Part shown: positions 11,201 through 23,500 of the stretch, piece by piece
Layout: every line of letters begins with the position of its first letter
Position numbering within the stretch: the stretch's first letter is position 1
Source of the DNA: Clavelina lepadiformis
Lineage: Eukaryota; Chordata; Ascidiacea; Aplousobranchia; Clavelinidae
Direction: 5' to 3'
NCBI RefSeq assembly: GCF_947623445.1
Contig: NC_135248.1
Location: forward strand, 11,355,820-11,419,819
Length of the DNA: 64,000 bases
Notes under the pieces: generated by a model
The model's database searches: none
What the model was told of the DNA's origin: nothing
Seen by the model: the letters and a program-made list of their open reading frames with translations, nothing else
Made by a program: the position numbers and the translations under genes

Positions 11201-12940
11201 ATGTTTTCTGAAAGCGGTTTATCAGTTTTGTAATTTTGTATAAAATCTATGATGCATTAACGTTTGAGCTATGTCACTTCTTTGTTCATAAAGAGATTTA
11301 TTTTCAGGCCTTGAAAAGTAAAATTATTTACGTGTCGATGTTTGAGCTATGAATTTTGCTTTGGCCATAGGCTACACAAAGCAATTGTCATTCGCCTAAT
11401 GTCGGCTTACAAGATCCTCATAATAGGCAAAATTATATAACTGAAACAAATTTTTAATTTGGACAAAGCATAAGTCTTAGGAACGTACTCTTTTCGCAAG
11501 GACTCAGAAGAATGTAGACTTCGGAAGAAATGTCCTCACCAGTGCATTCATCGTCCGGATACTGGATGGTCTTCCTCGGACAAGTGTTGCTCGTCTTTAT
11601 AGATTGATATCGCTCAAAATGATCACCACATATGCATTCGTTGCTTGTGATTGCAGCAAACTGAAATTTTCTGTCAAAAGAAACGGTAATTTATGTCAAC
11701 AATCTGTAATTCTATAGTTTTAGAGCCGCAACGCTAAGATAACTTTGAGAATTTCGCCAAAATTTGGAAATAGTAATAAATAGACCTATAGGATTAAAGA
11801 GTTTACAAAAACTGCGTACAGTTGGGACTTCATTTGCCCAGGTGTTTTGGATTGTTCTAGTTTTGAGATTAAGGAGAAAACTTATATAAGCTTAGAGACC
11901 CATTTTGCAATGACGGCATTTTAGCATTAGGATTCCATGACATCTGTTTAAGGTGGTGTTCGCCATTTTTTTCAATTCAGATCTCCTGGGTTTTACAAAG
12001 TAAATCTCGCAAAACCTTGTTTTGCACCGATGTTTTGGATGGGTACCCATAAGTAAGCGCTGGTTTAGAGCAAGTTATGCCAAACCCTATATTCTATGCT
12101 CATATTTTTCATATATGTGTACGCTATTGCAGGAGATTCTGCCGCGATTAAATAAACCGAATTAAACAATTAAGTCTTTCATTGTCAGTTATATTTGAGT
12201 GTTAGTTTGTTCCAATTACAAACCTTTCCGAACATTCTACAAAGCAGCTTTCTCGAGTCAAATGGGGTCCTTTAGATATGTATTCTTTGGAAAAAGTTCC
12301 TTCTTCTTGATGATGACACAAACAAGCAAGATACTTAGCTGTTAATTGATAAATAAGAACATATAAACTCAAGCAGTAAAGCGGACGTAAAAGAAAAGCT
12401 AAATTTAAACACTCTATATAGTATTCATTGGCGGTTTATGGCCCTTTGTCTCGACGGACCTTTTATTTTTAAGCAATCAAAGCAAATGCAAACCTTCTGC
12501 TGTTTTTTAATGTAAGTTCATGAGGCAAGTTTAGTTTTCCGATCCACAAACTGTTTTTCATATGAATATTGATTGCAGTTTATGACAAAACGAAGAATAT
12601 AATACCGAACAAAGCTAATCAGTTAAGTCAAAATAATTGAGCAGGGCACAAACAACTCGTTATTGGGTGGAATAACCCCTACAATCCAAAGGTGTCTACA
12701 GATTTTCAGAAAATGCTTAACATTCCCTTGGACTATAACCACTGTAGTAAGTTAGTTTGTACCGTTGCACAGCATTTGCACTGGTTCAAAGAAAGAACGA
12801 GATGTTGCATGAGCGTTTGATGGTAGAGTTTTGGATAAAATTCTTCGTACAGATGTCTTCCACAGCATCAATTGAACAACCAAAATCGCAATTACTGCTT
12901 TAGGCCAGTACTTTTTAAGGCCGCGCATCCTTGCTAGCAT
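8285..12940 (-). CDS. WSC-domain sulfotransferase (WSCD-like), 7 exons
   Basis: Exons in order: 12940-12763, 12338-12224, 11670-11489, 11207-11015, 10892-10660, 10012-9821, 8643-8285. All phases match and give 483 residues. Exon 1 encodes a short cytosolic segment and a signal anchor ([12 protein letters not shown]), as in a type II Golgi enzyme. Exons 2-3 form one WSC domain (KYLACLC, then [22 protein letters not shown]). Exon 4 encodes most of a second ([13 protein letters not shown]) whose C-terminal half looks eroded. Exons 5-7 form the sulfotransferase domain: the PAPS 5'-phosphate loop SFPGSGNTW is at 267-275, IKSH at 317-320, and the 3'-phosphate motif [15 protein letters not shown] at 333-347. 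The order anchor-WSC-WSC-sulfotransferase is that of vertebrate WSCD1/2, which sulfate sialic acid; the substrate here is unknown. The least certain boundary is the exon 5 acceptor. Confidence 0.86.
9575..9665 (-). repeat. Truncated copy of the tRNA-derived SINE
   Basis: The plus strand reads AAGCAGCACAATGCCCAACG-AGTCGCAT-GCT-GCAATTG, closely matching 21487-21530 (AAGCAGCACGAGACCCAACG-AGTCGCATTGCTAGC). It lies in the last intron of the sulfotransferase gene. Only the distal part of the element is recognisable; the tRNA-like promoter part is absent. Confidence 0.5.
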
Positions 12941-15325
12941 ATCTTTGAAGCACTGTATACATTAAAAGCAGTTGTAGCACATGGAAGTCCAACACATAGG
13001 TTCTTAAAGTTGTTAATATTGCCTACGATAAGCTGTCAAAAGAAGCGGTTAACTTTTTAGTTGCTGAAGAAGTCAGTCAAAATAAACCAATAATTCTAGA
13101 TGTCTTGATGCTATTGCTGATTATAAAATACTCTAACTCTATCTTCACTTTTGTCGTACTGGTAAGGATATCCTTGATACAATTGTGTTTTGAATCGTTC
13201 TAGATTATTTTATTTCAAATAGGCTACAAACTTCAAATCTATCTTTTGAATATACTTGGCAGTGGTTTTCTGAAGCAATACCATGTAATTAAAATGCTGT
13301 CAAAACCAATATGTAGGCTACACAAATATTATATGCAGGTCTTGCCTTTTAAACGACCAAGTTTAGTCTCAACAAAGTTCACTAGAAACATGTAAAGCAA
13401 TATTTGTAAACTTACGGTATCACCATAGTCTATTTGGAGAATAATCTAGATTTAAAGGATTTCTCTTCTGTTATAACAGGTTTTCGATTTGGTGTAGATC
13501 GTGTAGTAGATCTACATATATAGCCCAAATGTAGAAGAACGTATCGCTCATATCAAGGAAATAAGATTAACACGGAAACAAAATGAAAAACAATGAAATA
13601 AGAGTAGAACCGGATCTAATAATGCCACGATCGTATTTTTATTTACTTTAATATGAAAAGATACGACAGCTTAGCCTAATGCTTTGATAGAATTATTCAG
13701 GCCATTTTAAACTTTTCTAGCGATGAGTCTTAATCCGATTCTTTAGCTTATACAAAAACGCATCCCTGAAAAAAGTTATCTTACCAATCTATTTAGTGTG
13801 CTGTGCTGTCAGTTTTAGAAATATTATTTTGTATGTGACGTCGGTAACTTTTTCCATAGATAAAGCAAAATAAAACTTCAGGTAAAACGGAAAATCTTCC
13901 CAATGATAAGTCAAGACCATAAAAAGAAATTTGGCGAAGCGCTAACTCAATTAATATGACTGTAACGAAACAAAAGTGCTTCCAATTCTGCGTATGCTGG
14001 AAAGCTGTTTCTACTTAATAACTGACGATGCTGTCATAGACAGAATACATATTTTTCTATAATAACAGCAAACGGACAAACTAGTGAAATTACTTATCTT
14101 TAATTTATGTCAAGGATCAAACGCAATACGGCGTATGTCCGGCATTTCACTTTAGCATCATAATAGTCTTTCGATATCAAAGCCTAAAAGCTGTATCAAG
14201 CAATCAAAATCATTATATCCAGTAATAAAGACCTCACCTTGTATAGACTGTGCATCGTAATGTACCACTATTGTACAAACCGACCGTTTAGCTTGTAACA
14301 GCGGAAGCTTACATCACCTTGTTTCCGTTTAAACAAAAGATTGCCGATGTGTATTACCGTTCTCTGCAAATATACACACCTTGCCACATGTTCAGCTCAA
14401 CTAGCAGGAGTTAGGATATATTCCATTCGAAGAACTCATGTCTAAATGGTAAGTTGTTGTTGTTGTGAAGGCGATAGGCTACAAACACTAATCTAAAGTA
14501 ACGGGATATCGTGACCTCTTCTTTTTGCAATAAACAAGAAATTCCCATTTCTTATTGCTATGTAGGCTAAGCTACTGTATTGATGAAGTCTATTTTTGCG
14601 TGATTCTGAATTTCGTCATTTCACAGTGTTTTTGCTTTATATTATTTCAAAGTCTGGACTCCAAACACTGAGGAAAATTCAACAGGCTATAGTGGAAGTT
14701 CGTTAACTTAATTTTGCTTATTTCACGACAACTCAAATTGGTTTAACCGGTAAGACAGAAATGCGTTTAAAAGACTTTGGTAAAATTAAACGTGCTAACT
14801 TCGGATAACCCACACTTTGGATAGCTTGAAGTAATTTAATCGGTTGCTTCAACTTGGAGCTGATGCGCTTCATCTGTAGTTAGGACAAACGGGTAAAATG
14901 CTCGATCTGTCCACCAATGGGTAGGTCTAACCTTGAAATGCAAAATGATTAAGAACACAAATTTGCGACAAGCGAAGAGATAAAATAATGAAATTATGTC
15001 ACAAAGTATATTGTATAACAAGATGCTTTTTGAGCAAATAATTACATTGTAATATCATACAAAAGTTTTGTCCCATAAGCCAAAAATATAAAATACTATG
15101 GTTGCCACCAGGCATAATAACATAAAATACAAGGCACAACTGGTGGGATAGAGAATTTTTTTCTGCCAACGCTTCATTAACCAGTCCGGGTAATGGGAAT
15201 TTAGACATACAAAGTTTGAGCTAGTTGTTTTTGACTTTTTCAAAACAAATCCGATTTAAACAAAATCCCGCCTAAGTTCATCGCTGACATGTCTTGTTCC
15301 GGCAATAGCTCAAAGAATCACTAAC

Positions 15326-15480
15326 ACTATTTTACCGGAAAAAATCGTACGCTTGATGCTATCACAGTTTTATTGGTTTACTTTGAATGTTAAGCTATAA
15401 GAAGGTAACTTAGCAGCCCTAACTTTAAGCTTAAACTAACACAAACTTATCTTCTGAGCTAAATCTAACTTTATTCAATT
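15326..15480 (+). repeat. Dispersed repeat family A, copy 2
   Basis: ACTATTTTACCGGAAAAAAT, then CGCTTGATGCTAT-CACAG and, further on, GAGCTAAATCTAACTTTATT follow the same order as the copy at 6205-6400. Identity is visibly lower than between the 6.2 kb and 19.2 kb copies. Confidence 0.5.
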
Positions 15481-15514
15481 AAATTCGAGTGCAGAGTAGG
15501 GGATTATTGCTGCA

Positions 15515-15690
15515 ACATCATTTTATTTTTTTGTCATTGGTGCGGTGGGAACAAACCATCAATACTAGTTGTTCAAAGCATGCACTATTGCACAACGAAG
15601 TGACAAAACCTAAAAGGCTTAAAAAGTGCATGAAAATACTCATGGTATTATTTTGCAGATAACAACTAGCACAGTCACTAAACCCAGAAT
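15515..15690 (+). repeat. Dispersed repeat family B, copy 1
   Basis: TTTTATTTTTTTGTCATTGG followed by TGCGGTGGG, then AAGGCTTA-AA-GTGCATGAA-AT, AACAACTAGCAC and CACTAAACCCA recur in the same order at 54232-54405. Both copies lie close to a family A copy, but there the two families are in opposite relative orientation, so they are probably separate elements. Confidence 0.6.
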
Positions 15691-16195
15691 AGAAAAAAAA
15701 CAAGCAAAATTTAAAAGTTTGAATTTAAAACAACGTTTTCCAAATGGAAGCAGGCGAACAGATACTTCAATGGCATACATCGGAGGATGGGGAAAAATCG
15801 CACTGTAAACGAAACCACATCATCTTTTATTGGATTTGGCTACGCGACCGGTTGTTCGTTGACCGCAATTCTTCTTTCAATTATTAAAATCTCTAATAAG
15901 TAATAAGTAATCCGTAAACACAAAGTAAATACTTATCACAATGATCAATAGAATTTACCGCCAGTAACACGCCTACAGGCCAACTGTGCATGAGGCTACT
16001 TACCAGTACTTTGAAAACTGAAGGTTCAAATAAAATAGCAGAATTGTAGCATCAAAATTGAACGTGCAGTAGGCGAATAAGCTCGAGGTAATCTGGGACT
16101 GAACGAATAAAACGGTAATTTTGACGTAACGTTAATTACACATGAAATTTTATCTTGCTTTTATAAAAGCGATGACACGTTTTATATTAATCTAA

Positions 16196-18700
16196 TCATG
16201 CGCCACCTTGTTCTGGTAAAATGGCCCCTTTTCTTATGAGGAAATGCAATGTTACTGCTGCACAATTTGGCTTGAATTCATCCTTTACAATTAACTCTTT
16301 TACCTATGGAAAAAGCCAACAAACAAAGCTATAAATTAATTGAAAATGAAAACGATTTAACGTCAGATATCCTTTAAAAAACTCATTATTCGCACAGTTT
16401 AAAATATCGCAGACCATATAGATTGTAATATTAATATTTTGTCATCCCTTATGTGTCATTTGTACTACAAGCAGAACTATTAAAATCTTTTCCTGCTAAG
16501 TGCTATTCAAAACAGAAAACATAAGCAAAATTTGCTACAGAAAAAAACATGAAAAATGTTGGGACATAAAATCAAAAGTCAAAAATGAGACTATATTTGA
16601 CAACCCATGTTTAGAAGAAAACTTGTAGGGTTCACCACCCTGTCGTTATCTATCCAACAGGGTCCTAATCAGTGCTTTTTACCTCATCTATAGTATGAAG
16701 TGAGAAGCTTTGAACCTCTCCGTCAACCACAGTTGGAACAAAATCAAAGGGTACCTCCAGGTCAAAGCAATACTGCACATCTGGTTGTATGCCACGCTCA
16801 TCTTCATATATATAACTATGTTAAAAGACAAATTTGAACCAAAGTAAGTAAAGTAACTACTTTTCCATAGCTAACCATGGAAAGTGGAATTGTGTGTATT
16901 ACTCATTTAAGCGGGTCATACTGCAAGCAAGCAGATCGGTGTTTTCAGGACTAAATTTTTGAAGCATATTTAATAAGATAAAGATCATATTTTTTGACAA
17001 AAATGTTTTAAATCATTAAAAAACGCACAGAGCACTGCACACTTAACAAGCCTATTACATTACCTGATGGCTCCCACTGGAACAACCTTTTTGGCTAGCT
17101 CTGGTGGTATACCAGCTTCTTCCTGACATTCTTTTACCATTGTTTCATAAATCCCAACTCCAGAGCTTATACCACCTGCCACCATGTTATCAAGCATGCC
17201 AGGAAATGTTGCTTTTGAATTTGAGCTATATACATATTACATATATGACGAGGCCACCAGGAATATAGTCATGTTTTTTAACACTTACAATGCCTTGCTT
17301 AGTGGAATCAATATAGCTGGTGCAGTCAATGCATTGCATAAATTACCAGCATAAGAAATGTAACAAGCAACGCGATGTTTGAAATAGTAAAGCGTTGAAA
17401 TGAAATCTTACCGGCGTGCAATCCACAAACACATTCCTTTCTCAGGGTGATTGACAAATCCATTCATGTGAGAACCATAAGTTCTGACACCGAATATTCC
17501 TACGGCAGCTCTTTCCATTTTCAACAAAGATGGGATTGTTGGGCCGCTAGCAACTTCATAGAGCTACAGAAAATTGTAAGATGGCGATATTGGGATTTTC
17601 TTTTCATTATTACCATTACAATTTTCTGTTGAATATGGCAAAGAACATAATATGGTACGTATCTGCTATTAATCACATTATTATCGTGCACCAAACTTGG
17701 TTTTAAAAAGCATCTAGCAGAAGCTAGAACCTTGGCAATAAATTCCTGTGCTTAGTGTGTATAACAAAGTTGGTAAAATTTTTATGTTTGTATTTATGAC
17801 TTATCTGTGACATGAATTAGCGATACACACTATGATGGAGACAAAACACATTAAATTAATAGAGCAATAACGACTATTGTTTCTTTTATTGGCCGTAACT
17901 CTTTCTAAAGTTTGACAAACCTCATTTCTCCATCCTCTAAGTGCAATATGTACATCTCTCTGGGCCATATCTTCTATTACTTTGCTCATAACTTTTGTTC
18001 TTTCATCATAGCTTGCGTATTTATCGCTCATTTGCACAGTTTTTTGTGGTGAAATATTAGGATTTAGAGAGATTTCAAAAACATGGGGATATCTTTGCAG
18101 CTCTTCAACAACCTTTGGAGTTAAAATGCCCACTTTTTGTCCAGCAACAAAAAACTGAGAACTCACATCTTTTGATGAGCCTGCAATGTTTATTAATAAG
18201 TATTAAATATTGATGTTTACATTCAATAGATATTGTGGCAACAATTCTATTGAATGTCCAAGTTTTGTCTAAAAACTGCATACATTTGTAATGGTGTCCG
18301 GTAGTTTCATCATAGTAATTTCAGAGCATGGTAAGTACATCTCGTTCATTTTCATCGCATTGTAATTACATCGCGTTAAATTACATGATATGATAAAGTG
18401 ATAGATTACGATGTAATTACCATGCGATGAAATTACCATGATGAAATTACAGTAAATCATTTATAATATCTGTAAAATGTAAAATGCAGTTTTAGCAATC
18501 TAATCAGATGAAAAACGTTTGTTAAAAGAAAATATTACTCTGGCACAAATGTTTACACAAAAACCATTCCACAAACAACTCAGCCACCAATTGTAGTTAT
18601 TTCCATATTATTGATGTTTACCTGTATTATTAAACTTATTGAGATTTTTCATCATACATAGAAGCTGTTTGGAAAAAATGTGGTTTGCATTCAATTCCAT
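16196..18700 (-). CDS. Nudix hydrolase of the Tnr3/DUF4743 type, 6 exons
   Basis: Exons in order: 18700-18622, 18180-17921, 17563-17412, 17225-17064, 16815-16683, 16303-16196, all in phase, giving 297 residues. The N-terminal half is the DUF4743 region (FFVAGQKVGILTPKVVEELQ, IALRGWRNELYEV). The Nudix half has ERAAVGIFGVRTYGSHMNGF, then TFPGMLDNMVAGGISSG, the catalytic helix VKECQEEAGI (res 194-203), YIYEDERGIQPDVQYCFDLE and VPFDFVPTVVDGEVQSF. The ending is DEFKPNCAAVTLHFLIRKG. In the Nudix box Lys195 stands where Arg is usual and Val187 where the first Glu is usual. The family is fused to or related to thiamine pyrophosphokinase in yeast Tnr3, and members hydrolyse oxidised thiamine diphosphates, so a damage-control role in vitamin B1 metabolism is likely but inferred. 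Here the protein stands alone without the kinase. Confidence 0.9.
18301..18450. repeat. Long inverted repeat in intron 1 of the DUF4743 Nudix gene
   Basis: Arm CATCGCATTGTAATTACATCG at 18353-18373 matches the reverse complement of 18409-18429 at 20 of 21 positions. An outer pair, 18301-18323 and 18427-18449, matches at about 21 of 23. The arms are built from repeats of GTAATTACAT-CGATGAAATTAC. The segment could form a hairpin in DNA or in the intron RNA and may be a small fold-back transposon. Confidence 0.65.
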
Positions 18701-19159
18701 TCTTACTTTAGTTGAAGTTGCTAGATACTACAATAGCATGAAAAGCGAGAAGTATAAATGAAATGGTACGGCAAAAGATATTAATAATGAAATTAATAAG
18801 ACAATTTTCATACTTCACATTTAGAATAAAAACAAATTAATAGGTGTAAAGAAAAAGACTAGCCTAGTATTCTAGGTTAGGCTAAGTTTTATAGGCCGGT
18901 CGGTATTTCGTGCAGCTGCACAATCGTGATAAATTTCAACTAAATTTTTTGCACACTTGACTATATATAAGCCTTAATTTGGGGGCCGAATAAATAGCCG
19001 TTTAACAGCCTAAATTTACCCTCTCATAAGAGATTATATCAAGGTAAATTTATTAGCTATTTTTGCAAGCAAAATTCTCTTTATCAAAAACGCTTCGCAC
19101 GTAATAAGGATATCACTATAACAGAAAAAGTTTAAAAAATGTCAGGTTAAAATGACAGC

Positions 19160-19345
19160 TGCCACAATTTCAAAAGAAAAATCGTGTGTTCGCAGCTATT
19201 TTTTAAAGTTTCTTGACCTAACTTATATATTATAACTAGGCTAACATAGTAACTTAAACATACCCAAATCTAACTCCAATAAAACCTAAAATCAACTTTT
19301 TGCATATCTATTCTCCTAATCACCTATCCTAGCAACAGCCTGCAT
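19160..19345 (+). repeat. Dispersed repeat family A, copy 3
   Basis: CTGCCACAATTTCAAAAGAA, then AATCGTGTGTTCGCAGCTAT and CTAACATAGTAACTTAAACA line up with the copy at 6205-6400. A further part, ATCAACTTTTTGCATAT, matches the reversed copy near 54600. Confidence 0.6.
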
Positions 19346-19739
19346 GACCTACATTCAGTGAAATAGGCCTAGTCACTTCGTAAAATGACTGCCGTTAACT
19401 AAATGCGTTTGTAACGGAAAGTGGGTATATGGCACCTGAACTGAAGAGATTGACCCACTTCACTACAATAAGTACTTGTTGAAATGTTTATTGCGGGTGA
19501 TGATATATGAGTCTCATGACGTTGTTGTCTGCTTTTGTCACCCACAGATTTAATTGTTCACCTTGACGGCTTATTGTCTGATGACTAGCTTCAATTGGCA
19601 GTTATCAATATTATAATGTCTTGTTTTCCACTGCTATATTATAGGACCAAAGTCCTTGTCACCTTGTGAAGATAACAATAAAGTTGTCTATCTTGACACT
19701 GAACCTATTCAAATACAATTGAACAATGGTTGCATAGGA

Positions 19740-19990
19740 ATGACATCTGTATATACTGATTATATTGAAGTTTCTTTGAACAATTACATTTAGACAAAAC
19801 ATTGGCACAGCAACAGCATAAAGACGTCCATGTTACAGCGTTGATCATAGTAGAAAGAATGCATTGAACAGCTGTGCATAACTCACGCAAGATAGGCAGG
19901 CACGATATTTATGTCACGACTTAAAACGGAAAACAGAAAGTTATCGGCACGCAATGTTATCTATCATTGACGTCATGTTTCGTAAAGCAG
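19740..19990 (+). repeat. Dispersed repeat family D, copy 1
   Basis: CTGATTATATTGAAGTTTCT, AAAACATTGGCACAGCAAC, AGCATAAAGACGTCCATGTT and GCGTTGATCATAGTAGAA recur in order at 61985-62200 (CTGATTATATTGAAGCTTCT, AAAACATTGGTACAGCAAC, AGCATAAAGACCTACATGTT, GCGTTGATCGTAATAACAAG). Both copies end near a GTCACG- and AGAATTCTATGTCT-like segment. This is the best conserved repeat pair in the window, so it may be relatively young. Confidence 0.7.
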
Positions 19991-20507
19991 ACGTCGGAAA
20001 ATAAGAATTCTATGTTCTATTCAATTTGTATACTATGATATCCCTTTATTATCACATGTTAATCGTTAATCTTAATTTCAAGGTCGTTTTAGGGGAATTA
20101 CCTATCCTAAAAGTACACTTGAGAAGTTGTTATTGACTCATTTCATTACCAAATTTCTTTCACAGATAAAAAATTAATTAATAATCACAATTAATATTGG
20201 TAATTTTTAAATACCTTATTACAAAGCAAACGTATCCATAGAACAACATATTAATAAACATTTAAAACATAAAAAATTAAGCATGATTTTTTCTCAGGAT
20301 ATTTATAAAAATTTTTAAGTGACTTTTTTGTAAAATCAAGGATGGGAATCTCCCTTTGATGAAAATTCTTTTTTGGCAAAAGTGTGCACATCTATTAGCG
20401 GAACAAGAAATTTGTACGAACTTGGCTTTAATTTATTACTGAGCTTCAATGTTTAAAACAAAAAAGGCAGTATTAAGTCATTTCACATCAAGATTTAAGT
20501 TATACGA

Positions 20508-23500
20508 ATGTCGTCTTACGTTCCATACAATTCAAACGTTGCAACCACGTCTTACAGTGAAGTAGATGAACAGTCAAGGCAGTATGAACTTCTAGAACAA
20601 CTTCAGATCCTTGTTCATAAACTCCCAATGTAAGCATTAAAATTTTACACTATATTGCAATGGTGAATCTTTGATCAATGATTCTTATAAGTTTGAGCTT
20701 TCTGGTTTGTTACTAGGTGGGTATTAGCATGATAACGGACAAAGAAAAGTGTTTGCACAACATATACCCTGCGATGAAACCTCTTTGCTCGAGCCCCGGT
20801 TACTGAGCTAGCCTATGTGCTTGTACTGAATGTTACACACATGTTCATTTTTTAGATTTTTTTACCTGACTTTACAACTGTTGAACAGATCCATTTGACA
20901 GCAGCAAACGTTGTCATTTGTCAGGGCCAGCCTTAGCAAGCGCAGCCCAATACAACAACTACTGTAATGACTGGGCCGCTTGCTGATTTAAAAAAAGTTA
21001 ATGTACTAATAATAACGTAAATTAAATATCAGAGAGAAAGAGAGAGAGTTTATTTCACTGTACAAAAGCAAACCAAAAAGTATCATAACACATTTAATTG
21101 GTGTGGTGCAGCGAAAAAACCTCACAGTCATCTAGGTCAGCTGCTCAAGCTACCTATCAATTCAGCTCTCATTAAAGCTTTGCTTTGTGATATATTTTCA
21201 CCAATTAACATTACCTTTCGAACATAGTAGAAAGTGTGGCACCTGCACGCACGAGGTTCATTAACATGCATGCCGAACGTTTTTGTCTTCAAGCCAATTT
21301 ATAGCAAATAAACAAAACAATTTAGGCTTCAGTGCACGCCATCACGCTGAAATTTGCGTCTTTGCACGCATGTGTCCTCATTGAAAACTGCCACGTTTTC
21401 CAGTCGGGTCTTTTGAGATCAAGTTAAGAAACAACACAGAGATTCGTGCTTAATAGAAAGTAAATTCGTTATTTATGTTTTAATGCTAAGCAGCACGAGA
21501 CCCAACGTAGTCGCATTGCTAGCTTTGGGCAAAGGTCGGCCCCGAGCGTTCTTAATACCTTACCCAACAGCATTACAACTGCAACACCATTGCTTATCGA
21601 ACGTGGAACATGGGACACATTAATGCGAGCCAACGCTCTAACCACTCTGCTACCGCGTTGACTAACTGTGAATCCGGTCTGTATTTTATAGCAGGATTTT
21701 CTGAGATCTCGGGTGTGCAGACTAGCCAATTGTGTACCTATTCAATCTTTCTCTAGTAAATGTCTAACACTTTCCAGATTTATCTAACGGTCTAGGAAAA
21801 TATTCTGTGGGTTGGTAAAACAATTTTTATCACAATTAGGCCAATCATTAATTATTTGGCTAAAAATATGAAGCCAACCTTGCTTATTCGTCACACTTCT
21901 ATTGTTCTAAACATTTTTAGGAGTTTTTTGCTGTTATGATTATGTCCTTCCTTCGTGTTTTGTGTAAAGCGTTTTTGATAAATATAATCTTGCTTGAAAA
22001 AGTAGCCGTTAAAGTTGTCTGGATGTAATGTATTATGAGAGGGTAAATTTAGACTATTAAGCTGCTATTTTGTTAGCTCTCAACGTAATGTTTATCTAAA
22101 GTTGACTGTGCAAAAAGTATGACTGAAATTCATCTCGGGTGTGCTACAGCCATGAAATACTTATGTTTAACAATGGAGTGTAGTATACCTTTTTAAAGTT
22201 TTTGTTAATTTAAAAATTTAGAGTTTTAGGATTAGTAACAGATGTTTTAACATGGTATAATTTATAGCATGATGGTATAAGGCTGCCAGACTGCAAGGCT
22301 TCCGAAGCACAGTTGAAAAGAATTATATCATTTTTTCAACTTTTGATGCTCTTATTATTTATGATAATGTTTTGACATTTGCAATAATTGAATTGGACGA
22401 TGTGATCTTTTACAACTGATTTAAAATAGTCTTTTTGAATGTGTGTGTCTCGCTACTCTAGTAAAAACTGTCATGTAAGTTTGCTTATGATGATAAATAC
22501 ACATAATTTGAACATAGAGCAATAGGTAGCCTATTCAGGACTTACTACTAAAGCAGCTGGATATCTTGCATAGGTGCAAAGACACAGTGGTTCGAGATGA
22601 AATTGGTTTTTACATAGTTAGACAATTCACTTAGTGTTTAAAAAACAATTGATGATTTTTCAATGACAAGAATTTTTAGATTGGGTGGTAGTTTGTCTAA
22701 AAGAGTGCTTATTTCTGGTTTGCATTGTTTTAGTTGATTTTTATTAGGTAAATATTTTGTAAGGGTTTTATTACCCAAGTTGTTTGAGTAATATTTGTTG
22801 TAAATCATTGTTCATAGTTTATTGATCTCTGACTAACAGAACTACCAGCTCAAATGACAACAACAAGCCGAAAAAGGCTGTGTTTAGAAGAACTTAAAAC
22901 TTCAAGCTTTGTTGAGTGGACATGTTATTAGTTTTTCTTTTTTCCACTATTTATTGCCATTATAGTGATTTAAACTTTAAATTATTAGGGGAAATTATGA
23001 GACGAGGGACTGAAATATAATTTGAAACATCTTAAATATTTCTTTTTGTGAAAAAATATGATTATATCTGCAGTTGCTGTGTTTATAGAAACATTCTGGC
23101 ATAGTATTTTTGTTTTATCAGTCTGCCGCTTGCCGCAAAATCAAATGGGTTCAAGTTTAACTTCTTCAGCGCATTGTAGCATACTTCCAACCTTTTTCTA
23201 CTGTAATAACATATTATTATTATTACATTATTCTAAAATATTATTTTATCCATCTAGGAGTCTCCAACAACGACTTTCCCACAGTCTGCTATCTGACATT
23301 GCAGCAGCACTCCTTGACCGTGCTATATTCACTATTGTTGGTAGGACCTGTTGTGTTTGATGTCATAACCTTCAATACCATTGATATTTAAGCAGCAATT
23401 GTATAGTTTATTAACATTCAGATTTTGCAATAGATTACTAATCTTTCTGATGCAATGCTTCAATTTTAAATAATATAATGTGTGACACTTTATGAAATTA

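Larger units (their letters stand above)
12941..16190. other. Intergenic, upstream of the sulfotransferase and downstream of the DUF4743 Nudix gene
   Basis: This interval should contain the sulfotransferase promoter, but I see no reliable core element. It carries two adjacent repeats (family A at 15326-15480 and family B at 15515-15690). Small open frames at 14836-15243 overlap each other in different frames and look like chance. Confidence 0.5.
18701..20507. other. Divergent intergenic region between the Nudix gene and DGCR6
   Basis: The two start codons face away from each other, 1.8 kb apart, so both promoters should lie here. Much of the interval is repeat: family A at 19160-19345 and family D at 19740-19990. 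No TATA box can be assigned with confidence to either gene. Confidence 0.5.

Noticed and set aside
17801..17920. Extension of Nudix exon 2 frame past 17921
   Set aside because: Similarity ends at RGWRNE exactly where a GT donor occurs, and the next exon continues with LYEV as in the family.
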